NCBI GenBank assembly: GCA_033977485.1
Contig: CM066988.1
Span: forward strand, 31,864,001-31,928,000
Direction: 5' to 3'
Length of the DNA stretch: 64,000 nt
Source: Hydrangea macrophylla
Lineage: Eukaryota > Streptophyta > Magnoliopsida > Cornales > Hydrangeaceae
Shown here: positions 22,966 through 34,045 of the stretch, piece by piece
Position numbering within the stretch: the stretch's first letter is position 1
How the letters are laid out: each line of letters begins with the position of its first letter
Notes under the pieces: generated by a model
What the model saw: only the letters and a program-made list of their open reading frames with translations
What the model was told of the DNA's origin: nothing
The model's database searches: none
Made by a program: the position numbers and the translations under genes

Positions 22966-25310
22966 TGTGGATATCGCAATTTTCTTACCCACAATTTTTT
23001 AAAATATTTTTCACATTTCAAATTCAAATACGAGTCGCCACTTAAATTTTAAAAGAAAAATTAAGAACCATTTTAAAGCAAACTGATCTTTTTGGAAACC
23101 AGAGATTAACTAGGTCCGGGGATTATGGAATGAGAGAGGAAGTAGCCCGACGGATTAAACCTCTCTCATCCTATCTCGCAATAGGCCTCTATTCAACATC
23201 CTTTTAATCGAATTATTAATCTAAGCATGCCCTTAATTAATACATATATGTATATATATATATAAATATACATTACAAAAGCATGTCTAAAAGGGTATAA
23301 GATTGCTAACGACAAAATATCATTCATAAACCACATAATTCAAGTAGCAAACAAGATGATGTGCAGATAGAGAACCAGGAAACTTACCCAGGATCCAGCT
23401 GCGATTCTGAAACGTGTAATGCATACAAAAAGTAGAAAACCTAATAAAAGGTCTCTAATCACATATATACACATAGGGCAAATCTTAATTCTAAGGTGCA
23501 GCGCATGAGGTCGAAAAATCAATAAAATTAAGAAATTAAATAAGCTAAAGAGGGTTTTGAAAAATCATACCTTAAAAGCTCTACAAAACAAAGAGCTAGT
23601 CCACATGCTTGAGATAAGATATGATCTTAAATAACAATCCTAAACTTCTAGCTTAAATCTATCAAGTCTGAAAGAATTGACATAATCATGGATTCCTTCC
23701 AATTAGTTGGAAACACAACTCTATAGATATACAAGTCTCAACTAGGAGCCAATGCAATGTCCATATAGAGGTGGCATAGTCCCAACATGGTCACAAGGAA
23801 CTCATAATCAAGTTCAATCAAGTGCAATTTAATTTAAAAAAAATGAATCCTAATTACAAGTATCAAACCACATGGATGAATGCATATAGATATATAAACA
23901 TGAACAAGAAAAAGCTATGAATTATTCATTGATTTGGATCATTTAGTCTCTGTATTTAAGTTTAATTGATCATTATTAAAAAATGGTTTAAGCCCTAGGT
24001 CATGGAAAAGTCATTTGGACAATTATTTACAAAGTTGGTCAAATCTGTCATAAAATTCTGAAAATTACAGAGAACAGATCAGAACTTCAAAAAAGGAAAA
24101 ATCATGCTTCCCATGGGTTGATGTCGGTGAATTTTGGACACAAGATGCCTCTATGAGTCTAGTTTCCAACCAAAAAATAAAAATCAAAGATCAACGGCTC
24201 AATCTCTGGGAAAAAAGTAAAAACCAGACGTCCCTCAAAGATTTACAAATCTCTGTCCAGAGATTTTGTACAATTTTCTAAAACTAGTAAACAAATCAGA
24301 ATCACTTTGATCTTTTTAGGGGATTTTATTAACACATTAAACTTCATATAAAAATTATTTGAAGCCAAAAATGCTTGATTAAAGCTCTGATTTACTCATT
24401 TCAAGAAGGTGTTACTGTTCTAAAATTCTGGACAGATTATTATTATCTCACAAAACTCATGACCAAACCATTTTAAACATGAAATCTTTTTAAAAAAAAA
24501 ATCACAGTGGTAAAACTTTGTGTTATTGACACTCTCCAATTGGTTTCATTCAATTCCAACGGTTTATTATTTAACTAAAAATCTTTGATCAAAACTGGTT
24601 CATGAATTCACTACTCCACTATTGGGCGTATCACCCTTTTGTTACATCTACTAACCAAGCCATGGACATTGGCTTATACTAATCTAACTCTCCTTTCCAT
24701 TGAGGGTCATTGGACATATGAGAATGACTATAACTCATGAATTCCAAAAGGATATGGAGAAAATCCCATGAAACTCCAAGTTAGAGAATCCAAGTCATGA
24801 GTGTAGACTTAGAGCCATCTACTTGCTTATAAATGATGATCAAACCTTGGCTCCCATGTGAAGCACAAGCTTACATGGAATCAAAAGATCAAACTCAAGA
24901 GCCTTCAAGAGAGATATTGAAGATCTCCAAGAATCTCAAGAGAAAAGCATAGAAAAGAAGAAATAAGATAAAAATTAAGAGAGCAAGTGCTCTAAATCCA
25001 CCAAGGAATCGTTTAGAAAACTTGTTTACTTCAAGTTCATAAATATTGTTGATCCAAACCAAAGAAAGAAATAAAAGAATGAAAACATAACTAAAATTTA
25101 GAGGATCACCTCAAACTATCCTCAAACTTCTATAGTTTGAAAGTTTTCCAAGTTCTTCACAATGTTCTTTTCAAAAACTCACTCAAAGTTCTTCTTTCTA
25201 ACCCAAAATTCTTTTTGTTTTTCCTTTGAAATTCCCCAAGATTCCTCTCTCAATCCTCCCATCTCAAAAGTGTGTAGTAGTCCCTCCCTTTCCAATGAAG
25301 ATACTCCTCC

Positions 25311-25318
25311 TTATATAG
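25311..25318 (-). promoter_or_regulatory. TATA box of LTR A
   Basis: The minus strand reads CCTATATAAGG. The equivalent TATATAAG occurs in LTR B (52241-52250), C (TATAAAAAG, 42256-42264) and D (55969-55977), always about 100 bp downstream of the palindromic box cluster. Confidence 0.65.
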
Positions 25319-25412
25319 GCAATTTTTAAAAGGGTATTTCAGTTTTTTAGGGGTAAAATCCTAATTTCGGACGTCCTTTTGAAGGTACAAAGCGTACTAT
25401 TGCAAAACTGGC

Positions 25413-25660
25413 AACCACAAAAATGCTGCACTCAACGGAGATGGAAGCGGCACTCACTGAATGCTGGCACGACATTCACTGAATGCCGATGCAGCATTCA
25501 ATGAATGCCGCGGACAACTCCGTGGACTACCGCCTTTTCTGGATTTCTGATTTTTGCGGCATTTGATGCATTTTCACGGCTATTAGTGACTACCGTTGTG
25601 GCACTTACTGAATGTCGTACGGCAATCAGAGAGTGCCGCACCGACAACCCGTAACTACCA
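25413..25660 (-). repeat. Palindromic CGGCATTCA/TGAATGCCG box cluster in LTR A
   Basis: Some eight copies of ACTGAATGCCG or GCGGCATTCA variants, partly as face-to-face pairs (CATTCAATGAATG at 25495-25507). The same cluster occurs in LTR B (52350-52600), C (41850-42145) and, reduced, D (55821-55875). Confidence 0.75.
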
Positions 25661-25923
25661 TAAGCTGTGCCATGTGCCATTTTCTTCTATTCTGTATTTT
25701 TCTTTTAAAAAGGTTTTCTTTGAAGAATTTTTCAAAACTGGTAATTTACACCCGAATTATCCTGATCACCAGATCTTTTTCTTTTTCTGTGAAAATTTTA
25801 TCGCGATCGGAGAACCTTCCGAAGAGCCTAAAATACTTTAATTTTATCAGACTTTGTCATCATCAGACTTGGAGGTGATACTCCCCTTAATTCGATTATT
25901 TGGTCAAAATCAGGGTGTATACA

Positions 25924-25940
25924 GTTTGTCCCTCTTCGAC
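25924..25940 (-). promoter_or_regulatory. Polypurine tract of element G
   Basis: The minus strand reads GTCGAAGAGGGACAAAC immediately before the LTR A start. It is purine-rich and abuts the LTR, as required for plus-strand priming. Confidence 0.7.
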
Positions 25941-26390
25941 AGAGCTTGTGGAGCAACGCATTTCACAAGTGAATGTTGAAGCGTGTGTGAGGACAAGCCT
26001 TTGACCAAACTGTCAGATTTAGGTAAAACAAAATGCGTTGAAAAAGAAAATAGGCGCGCGGCAATGGTTCATGCTGGTCGTGCTCAATGATGAGCTGCCT
26101 ACGTATCCACTCAGGAATTAGATCGAGACATAGTTCGGACAAGGGTCAAACACACAAGCACAAGTAATCATACGAATGAATGCACCTATCCTATCGTGAT
26201 GCACGTGCTCATGCAATGTGATTCGAGATCGTGCAATCCTGACATTTTTAGATGCAATCCATACTCTATGCTACTTAATGCTCACGGTTGCCTCAACTTG
26301 CTAGGCGAGCTATTTTTAGAATTCGGAGTCTATTTGACTAATGAGTTGGTCCTCTCTAGGATTCGTAGCCATTTCGGCCAAACGGATAAA
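25941..26390 (-). other. 3' non-coding segment of element G next to LTR A
   Basis: No coding potential. Holds one copy (26092-26137) of a block CTACGTATCC..TCGAGACATAGTTC that recurs at about 29647-29690 and 29755-29800. Confidence 0.55.
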
Positions 26391-26709
26391 CGCAATCGAC
26401 TGGGCGGTGCTTCTTGACTTAGGCCCCGGTGTTAACGCGGGTTTGCTCTATCAACGCAATCAACTGGGCAGCGCTTCGCGACTTAGGCCCCGGTGTCAAC
26501 GCGGGTTTGCTCTATCGACGCAATCAACTGGGCGGCACTTCGTGACTTAGGCCCCGATGTCAACGCGGGTTTACTCTATCGATGCAATCGACTGGGTGGC
26601 ACTTCGTGACTTAGGCCCCGATGTCAACGCGGGTTTGCTCTATCGATGCAACTGGGCGGCACTTTGTGACTTAGGCCCCGGTGTCAATGCGGGTTTGCTC
26701 TCTCGATGT
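26391..26709. repeat. 64-bp tandem repeat, five units
   Basis: Units start at 26391, 26455, 26519, 26583 and 26647, exactly 64 bp apart (the last is three bases short). Each carries GACTTAGGCCCC, AACGCGGGTTTGCTCTATC and GCAATC(A/G)ACTGGG. Open frames across it result from the repeat. Confidence 0.95.
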
Positions 26710-26779
26710 GCGATCTTTTGCCAAGGTAATGCTATCTTTCGCCAGGGGTATCTCAAGGATTCACTTTTTAATTTTCAAA

Positions 26780-28780
26780 TTTAATTCTCAAAATTTGTAG
26801 TCAATTTGACTCGATTCAAATCAAAACCAAGAGGCCATCAAACTTTATTCAACTTTTCAAAGTTAATTCATATTCAAAAATTAGGAGTCAATCAAACTCA
26901 ATTCAATTTTTCGCAATCGAGAGCCAGTCAGACTCAAATTAATTCAGGTCTCTAAAAATTGGGAGTTAAACAGACTCAATTCAATTTATTTTCAAAATGG
27001 GAGTCCGACAAACTCAAATTATTTCAAATTTCAAAGTCCGGAGTTAGCTGAACTTAAAAGAATTTCTAATTCCAGACTCAACTCAATTCAATTCAAAATC
27101 TGGAGTCAGTCAGACTCGAATCAGTTCAATTCCAAAAATCCAGAGTCCTTTAGACTTAATCCAACTTTCTAAAATCGAGAGTCCATTAGACTCAAACAAA
27201 TTCCCTTCATGGTCAAGCCAATTTCATTTTTTTCTCAAAAAATTCAGAGTCTATCAGACTCAAATCGATTCAAATTTCTAAAATCAGGAGTCCATCGGGC
27301 TTGAATATTTTAATTTCCAAATCAAGAGTCAATCAGGTTCAAATCAATTCAATTTCTAAGCTTGGAGGTTAAGTTAGACTCAAAATAATTTACTTTCATG
27401 AATCGGGAGTCAGACGGACTCAATGAATTTTTTAATTTTCAAAATTGGGAGCCAATCAGACTCAACTTAATTCAACATTAAAATCTGGAGATAGTCAGAT
27501 CCGATAGCCCAAACTTTTGAAAGTTCGGAGTCGGTTAGACTCAAAGAATTCAAATGCAACAAAATTCGAAGTTAAATTGACTAACATAATTTCAAATTCC
27601 TAAAACTAGGAATTTTAATTTTCAAAATCGAGTGTTTGGACGAGACTGAACAAATCGTTGAGGACTACAACGAATGGAAGATTGCCATTAAGGACTAACA
27701 CAGATGCCATGAAGGACTAACAAGGATTGCCATTGAGGCCTAATAGAGATTGCCATTGAGGCCTAACAGAGATTGCCATAGAGGACTAATGAGGAGAGTC
27801 ACCAGATTGGGAGTCAATTGGACTCAAACGAATTTCTATTTCAATTGGACTAAAAAACTTTCAAAAAAAAAATCAGGAGTCGATTTGAATCAAACATATT
27901 TTTACTCTTCAGCAATTCAGAGTCGATCATAATCAAAACAAGTCCTATTTCCAAAACTTGGAGTCTATCTGACTCAAACTTTTTTTCTATTTTCAAGTTG
28001 CGAGTTGATCAGACTCAAAGCATTCAAATTTCTCAAAAATCAAGAGGAAATTCGACTCAACAAGAATTTACAAAATCTGGAGTTCATCAGACTCGAAGAA
28101 TTTCTTATTTCACAAAATTGGGAGTCGAACTCAAGGAATTTCCAAAAAACAGGAGTCGAAGCAGACACGAGGAATTTTCAAATTCTCCAAAAATAGGAGT
28201 CGAATTAGACTCAAAGAATTTTCTTATTTCCAAAATTTGGGAGTCGATCAGACTCAAAACAAATCCTATTTCCAAAACATGGAGTCTATCCGACTCAAAA
28301 CAAAATTTTTATTTTCAAGTTGTGAGTCGATCAGACTCAAAGCATTCAAAATTTTCAAGAATCGGGAGGCAATTCGACTCAATAAGAATTTAAACTTTAA
28401 AAAATCTAGAGTTCATCAGACTCGAAGAATTTCTTATTTCACAAAATTGGGAGTTGAATCGAACTCAAGGAATTTCCAAAAAACAGGAGTCGAATCAGAC
28501 TCGAGGAATTTCAAATTCTCCAAAAATAGGAGTCGAATTAGACTCAAAGAATTTTCTAATTTCCAAAATTTGGGAGTCGATCAGACTCAAAACAAATCCT
28601 ATTTCCAAAACTTGGAGTCTATCCGACTCAAAACAAAATTTTTATTTTCAAGTTGTGAGTCGATCAGACTCAAAGCATTCAAAATTTTCAAGAATCAGGA
28701 GGCAATTTGACTCAATAAGAATTTTAACTTTACAAAATCTAGAGTTCATCAGACTCAAAGAATTTCTATTTCCAAAGTTT
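26780..28780. repeat. GAGTC-N5-GACTC dyad array with a higher-order unit
   Basis: Roughly 40 degenerate monomers of about 36-46 bp, each with a core GGAGTC-NNNNN-GACTCAAA followed by an AT-rich linker (AATTCAAATTTCCAAAAT-like). GAGTC and GACTC are reverse complements, so each monomer is a small stem with a five-base loop. The last part is a higher-order repeat: the same phase point recurs at 27997, 28319 and 28652 (322 and 333 bp, about eight monomers). A 23-bp array interrupts it at 27661-27792. Long frames at 27998-28813 exist only because the monomers lack stops. Confidence 0.9.
27661..27792. repeat. 23-bp tandem repeat inside the dyad array
   Basis: About five units of ATTGCCATTGAGGACTAA type, spaced about 23 bp. 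A stray unit recurs near 28800-28825 (CTATTGAGGACTAACTC). Confidence 0.8.
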
Positions 28781-31176
28781 GGACTAATGCTTATGAAGAG
28801 GAACTGCTATTGAGGACTAACTCTTGTTTAAAAGTCTCCTCGTGCTTACTTCGGACTTAAGGAATTGATTTCACAAAAGTTCGGGTGTCTGCGGACTCAA
28901 GGAGTTGATTTTTTTCAAAACTTAGGGAGTCTTGAGACTCATAGAATTTTGATGGAACTGAAAGAAAGAATGATTTTTTGCATTTGCGGACCTTTGGAAG
29001 AAACACATCGATCTTGTCAAAAGAGGGAAGTCACCTTTGCCCCTAGTCTTGGACTCTTCTTATATTGTCACTTTAGTATTATGTTGTGATAGTGTTTGAA
29101 ACCTCTGCTCGTAATTCTCTCGGGATGGTCATGGAGACTTGTCAAATCTTTACTCATCATCTTAAACCCACACAATTGAGACCATTTATTGAGTCATCAA
29201 AGGGGGACAAACTTTGACAAAGCCAATTACACAAGACGACTGACTCAAATTGTGTATCAATGTGCTTTCACCATGAATAATGAATCATCTCACTTTTTAT
29301 TCATCAATTTACAAATGGTAGTGATTTGCTGATAAATCTAAACTTTTCCTTTTGATTTAGCGAATTCTTTGCCCATCTAGAATGTGCTTCAAATTAGTGC
29401 TTTAGCTTATAGGATGAAAGGCACTCTATTTCAATCCTTTCAAAAACAAACTCAATTACTTGAGGACTTGCCTCAGGCATAGAGGGCTTTTGGCAAACAA
29501 AGTTTGCCCCTAGTTTGAAAGAGACTCAGGGGCTTACTTCTACGACACAAGGGTTTTTCAGCAAACAAAGTTTACCCCCAGTCTGGAATGAGGGAGCTAC
29601 AGGTACAAACGAGATTGCTGGTGTTTTGCAGACCGAGAACCAAATGAGGCTCGCCTACTTATTCCTGAATGGAAATTAGGTCCAAAGTAGTTCGGCTAAA
29701 GTTTGAAAGAAAGTGCCAGATCATAGCAAGGGTGCCGACCGAACCAAAAAGGTTGCCTATGTATCCCTGAGTGGGAATCAGGTCGAGCGTAGTTCATCAA
29801 CTCTGGAGGTCTCGAAAGAATAAGGCTGAAAGAATTTGTGGGTTTTTTTGAGCCATGTTTCCATATGGGTCCATTAAGTGTTTTTTCTTAGGAAAATTTC
29901 TAAAATGGACCCCTTGTGGTAGCTTTTGAACAAGATGATGAGAGAATATAAACTACTTTCTCCTTTTTACTTTTTTCCTCTTTTTTGTTTTTGTGGTTGT
30001 TAATTCTTTTCACCTTTTCACTAGCCAATCAATCTTTACAATTCTCATAATACATCGTGTTTTATTCATACTCTATTATACTCACAAAGCAATATTGGCC
30101 TTCCAAATCCCTCTTCAAAGATATCTTTGAATTGTTTTAGACTCGCTTAGCCATTGAGCCTCTCACAAATTTTTGAGGCTAATTGATACTTTCAAATCTC
30201 TCTTTTTATCTCTAATTTCTTCTCTTTGTTTAGAACAACACAAAGCCTTGAGATAATTCATGCATCAATGATGTACTCTGAAGTGCTTAAGAGTTCTCAT
30301 CTTATTTATTCTCTACTTTTCCTTTTTTTTCTTTCCTTTTTTTTTCTCTACCTCACTATCTCTTATGATTTCGACTGGCTAGGATTTGGATTTTGAAATC
30401 AACACGCATCTTATTTTTGCTCTAACGTTTTCCTAGGCACCCTTTCGGGTTTTCATCCTAGCGAGCTCCTTTTTTTTTTTATCCTTTTCTTTTTCTTTTC
30501 TTTTTGTTTTCTCCTTTTTGTGCTCTCACTTTTGCCTAGGCGCCCTTTCAGGTTTTCGTCACAGCGAGCTCTTTCTTTTCTCTCTTTTTTTTTGGAAGAA
30601 GCTCATTTAAAATATTTGGTTACCATCAAGGGTCAAGTTATGGCTTTGGACTGGTTAGACTCATCTTTTAGGCTTGGTATTTGAGAAGAAGGGGGTGGTG
30701 AGCAAGGTTCAAGTTCCAAGTTCATCTTTTCAAGATTGAGCAAGAACATATTTAAATTCTTAAAGTAAAGTTAATCAATTCTCTACTCCTTCTTGGTTTT
30801 GGCACAAAATTTGCTTTGATCACTTGGGGATCCTTTTCAATGCAAAGATTTATTAATAGAGTATTTTCCATGATCGTTTGAAAAATGTGACTTTTTATTT
30901 CTTTCTTTTTTTCTTCTTCTTTATTCTTTTTTGTTTCTTGGCTTAATGATTTGTATATTCACGACTTGGCACACAGAATCAATCAAAATGAGATTTTATT
31001 CAACTAGTAGAGAAAGAGGATTACATCGCTCGACTCGATAAACAAAGCCTTAAAAAAAACTTGATAACCGACTAACTCAAAGACAAGACTGGACTTGACA
31101 CTTGACTCCTACTTGACATGACTCGATTACCGGACTAGACTTGACATGGTCTTAACTGGAGTGTCACAGATGATTT
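28781..31176 (-). other. 3' non-coding region of element G
   Basis: No coding sequence recognised. T-rich on the plus strand (several T8-T13 tracts, 29960-30600). Contains two GCAAACAAAGTTTGCCCC blocks (29492 and 29555), two copies of a block GCCTAGG(C)GCCCTTTC..GGTTTTC..AGCGAGCTC (30432-30470 and 30534-30571), and two CTACG/CTATGTATCC blocks. Confidence 0.55.
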
Positions 31177-32022
31177 TCAATTTATTAAATTTCTAAGAGC
31201 ATCCACATTTGATTTAGCAGCATTAATTCCAAACACTATCACTTCACTATCATCGTTTGAACTTTCGGGTTCGCCTTTCCCCAACAGCATGTGTGCAGAA
31301 ATATCATCCCCATCCATGGCCCAATTTTTAGCGGGACAATATTCATCTGAGTCATACCAAGTGTTATCAATGCCTATTCCAAATTTGTTGATTGGGCTAG
31401 GGCCAGTTGGTTGTTGTGCACTCAAGGAAGCAGCAAATCCCTTGCAATTGTTCAATGATTGCCGGGATTGAGAGGTTAGAGAATGAAAAGCTTGCAAGTC
31501 ATGATCATTATGCCAAAGGTCACTTGGTGGATTTGGCGGAGGAGTTATGATTTTATGATCAATGAGATCCTGGATCTTATGGCGGAGTCTAGAGCAAGAA
31601 TCGGTCTTGTAGCCTTAAGTCTGGTGATAGGTGCAGTACAAGGATAGATTAAACTTGTGGGGTAAAGGATTTGGTGGTGACCTTGGGTCCAAGGGTTTGA
31701 GGTTGCCCTTGGTGAAGAGGTGATCGAAGGCTATGGATAATGGCATGCCAATGTTGGCGAAGATTCTCGGCTTGCGGGTTTGGCTTGATTTTGAATTCGA
31801 CTTGGAGCTTGAGCCAACTTTGATGTTTGGACATAAGGTAGGGCCAAAATTACTTGAGTTGAGAAGTGAGTTTGGTTTGCTTAGATATGGGCTTGAGATT
31901 GGATATGGGCTTTGCAGATGGGCCAGGTACGACTGTTTGATTTGGTGATTGACTAGATATGACCTCTGGTGATTGATTGGGCTTGGGTACATGGCCGGAT
32001 TTGGATATGGGCCTTGGTGCAT
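31177..32022 (-). pseudogene. C-terminal part of a TAT-lineage gag (element G)
   Basis: Frames 32022-31615 and 31497-31177 belong together. The first contains the segment with KPLDPRSPPNPLP that precedes the zinc-knuckle-like CTYHQT, then a stop, then G-Y-K-T-D-S-C and R-L-R-H-K-I-Q-D-L-I. This is the arrangement at the gag C-terminus of Ogre/TAT elements. The remainder (31497-31177) is acidic and has no known fold. The capsid core expected upstream is absent. It probably cannot form particles alone. Confidence 0.65.
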
Positions 32023-32266
32023 GGGTGGGTTTGGACATGGCTGTTGGTGCTTCTTTTAAGAGATCCCTTATTCTCTTCTCTAGATGATCCATCTTTTTCT
32101 CATCATGGCCCATTTGATCTTTCAATAATTGAATGAATTCAAGCATAACCTTCTCCAATTGCCTCACCCTCGAATCTTGTTGCTCAATAGCGACTCGCAG
32201 TTTGCTCACTTTCCCCTCCAAAGCTTTCAAGGCCATTGATTGATCAATCTCAACATGATGGTCCAT
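31850..32266 (-). CDS. Coiled-coil N-terminal gag-like ORF of element G
   Basis: 138 codons. Residues about 10-72 form a heptad-rich coiled coil (LEGKVSKLRVAIEQQDSRV, then more Leu/Ile heptads), followed by a Pro/Ser/Lys-rich tail. The frame ends inside the next ORF, which overlaps it in another frame, so the two were probably one protein before a frameshift near 31850-32020. Ogre-type gag and ORF1 proteins often start with a coiled coil. Function beyond multimerisation cannot be assigned. Confidence 0.5.
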   Translation of the reverse strand: MDHHVEIDQSMALKALEGKVSKLRVAIEQQDSRVRQLEKVMLEFIQLLKDQMGHDEKKMDHLEKRIRDLLKEAPTAMSKPTHAPRPISKSGHVPKPNQSPEVISSQSPNQTVVPGPSAKPISNLKPISKQTKLTSQLK

Positions 32267-33256
32267 ATTATCCTCTAATCAAGAAAGACGAACCCAAGAA
32301 GATTAGAAGCATCCTTACTAGGGGATCTGGTTGTTCCACTCTTTTTATAAATCCACAACATAGATGGAAAAAGGTTCGCATGCAGAATTAAACAGTAAGG
32401 GATTTTCGTGGGACTTTGATCTTGATTGGGAAGAAGTTGTTGTGAGTTTGTACGCTACATGTATGCAATGATATTGGTTGGAGAGAGTGTAAAATGTACA
32501 TGCTCTAACGATTTGATGTAGCTAAATGCATGCACCGCACACATGGCACATGGATGAAATGCAAGTGTGTGCGTGCCTATTCTATATGACAAAGAAAAGG
32601 AAAATTCTAATCCTAACACGTAAACACATAAGCACATAAAATCCTCATTCATGTCAAATGCGCCAATTTCACTTTTTCATTGTGATCCTCACTACCCTTT
32701 CAAAGGTCGGATATTCAAAATTTTTCGAATTCATTTGAAAAGCATTTCTTTATATGATGAGAACAATTCTCAAGGATTTTGAATCTTTTATTTTAAAAAT
32801 GAGGATGTGAAAATATTTATCAATAATTTTGCTTTGAAATTCATTTGAAGAGCATTTCTTCCAAAAATAATTTCCAAATTTTTTTTGGATTTTTCCTTAG
32901 AAGATGATCATGTGAAAATATATTTTAACAAAGATTAGCTTGGGGCTTTAATAAAAAAAGTGAGCTCCAAAGATTTTGAAAGTGTGATTTTTTGAAAAAC
33001 CTTGGGGTAAAGATGGCAAAAAAAAAAACTTGTTTGCTTACAAAAATGGATTTAAAATTCTTTGGGTAGAAGGGTCACATGATCGGAATATAACCGCACT
33101 TTCCATGAATTCGGATACATACAAGGTCAATGATGCTTAGATAAACATGATATGAGAGCTGTAATCTCAAAATCTAATATATTCTCAAACGTCATGGGAC
33201 GTAAAGAAAAATTGCTTAAAAGTGATTAAGAGATTATACATCTTTCATCAAGTAAG
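32267..33256 (-). other. 5' non-coding part of element G
   Basis: AT-rich, with no gene recognised. The small frame at 32455-32652 has no family resemblance. Continues on the far side of the nested block at 49719-50118. Confidence 0.5.
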
Positions 33257-33261
33257 CATCG

Positions 33262-33290
33262 TGTAATACCCTGTATTTTTGGTTATATAA
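33262..33290 (+). repeat. Tekay-type solo LTR, first 29 bp (5' piece)
   Basis: Starts TGTAATACCCTG after CATCG (33257-33261) and is cut after TATAA by element F. The rest is at 46883-49713. The target duplication CATCG recurs at 49714-49718. Confidence 0.85.
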
Positions 33291-33907
33291 TGATACGCCC
33301 AGAAATATTCTTCTGCAGTCAAACCTCCACGTCAACAGCAAAGGACCTGGATTATCCGGGAGGGAAGCTGATGGCCCACCGTTACCGAGGTCTATTGGGT
33401 GTAACCGCTCGGGATGCACGCACAGCCCAGGAATGCGACTCAGCAGCTCTCCACGAAGTGCGGTATGACAGCCAAGCTGCTCAACAGTTTCCTAAATCGG
33501 TCAGAAGACTAATGGAAGGTATAGATAATTTCCTAAGCCATTTAGGAAACCTCCCACAATTTGTGCTCATCAACTTGTAATTAGAATAGGCTTCCTTATC
33601 TAATTAATTACCTATTGTGGGTGGTCTCTTGCACCTATAAAAGGGGCCACTCATCCCCATTAAGGGGATCGCATTCTTATCTTACAGAATAGCATACACA
33701 TTCATCCAATACGCATACACCTGGCCAGTGTTACAGGTAGTGCCGCCCCAATTGTTGGCTCACCAGGCTCGCCATTGATTTCCTAGTGAAGCGCACTGAC
33801 GCACCCGTGGATGTAGGTCTCCTTATTAACAGGACCGAACCACATATAATTGTCTTGTCACCATATCTCTCTCCTTAACTTTTTCTTACCAGTTTTTGGC
33901 ATCATCA
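33291..33907 (+). repeat. 5' LTR of element F
   Basis: Starts TGATACGCCCAGAAAT and ends TTGGCATCATCA. A TATA box CTATAAAAGG lies at about 33636-33645. Confidence 0.92.
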
Positions 33908-33909
33908 GT

Positions 33910-33927
33910 TGGCGCCGTCTGTGGGAA
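33910..33927 (+). promoter_or_regulatory. Primer binding site of element F
   Basis: TGGCGCCGTCTGTGGGAA, two bases after the LTR. This is the PBS form frequent in TAT-lineage elements. I do not assign the tRNA. Confidence 0.75.
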
Positions 33928-34045
33928 GAGACAAGTCTCTCATCAACAAAATTCTTGACTGATCAATATTCCGCCGAAGACGGGTAAGAATAACACTGCT
34001 CCGGTCGATCGAGAGAACTTGCAGCTCGAGCAGTAGGCCACCTCC

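Larger units (their letters stand above)
22966..25923 (-). repeat. LTR A (3' LTR of element G)
   Basis: On the minus strand it runs from TGTATACACCCTG to GCGATATCCACA, about 2.96 kb. A TATA box on the minus strand lies at 25311-25318, and a cluster of CGGCATTCA/TGAATGCCG boxes at 25413-25660 lies just upstream of it. Compared with B it retains about 200 bp that B has lost (around 23065-23270). Identity with B is about 93% over sampled segments. Confidence 0.85.

Noticed and set aside
26780..28780. Regularly spaced short palindromic repeats resembling a CRISPR array
   Set aside because: Monomers are degenerate throughout, spacers are repeats themselves, there are no cas genes, and the context is a plant retrotransposon.
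27998..28813. Several overlapping open frames of 60-157 codons
   Set aside because: They run through the dyad array in all three forward frames. The monomers lack stop codons, so these are repeat artefacts without protein family resemblance.
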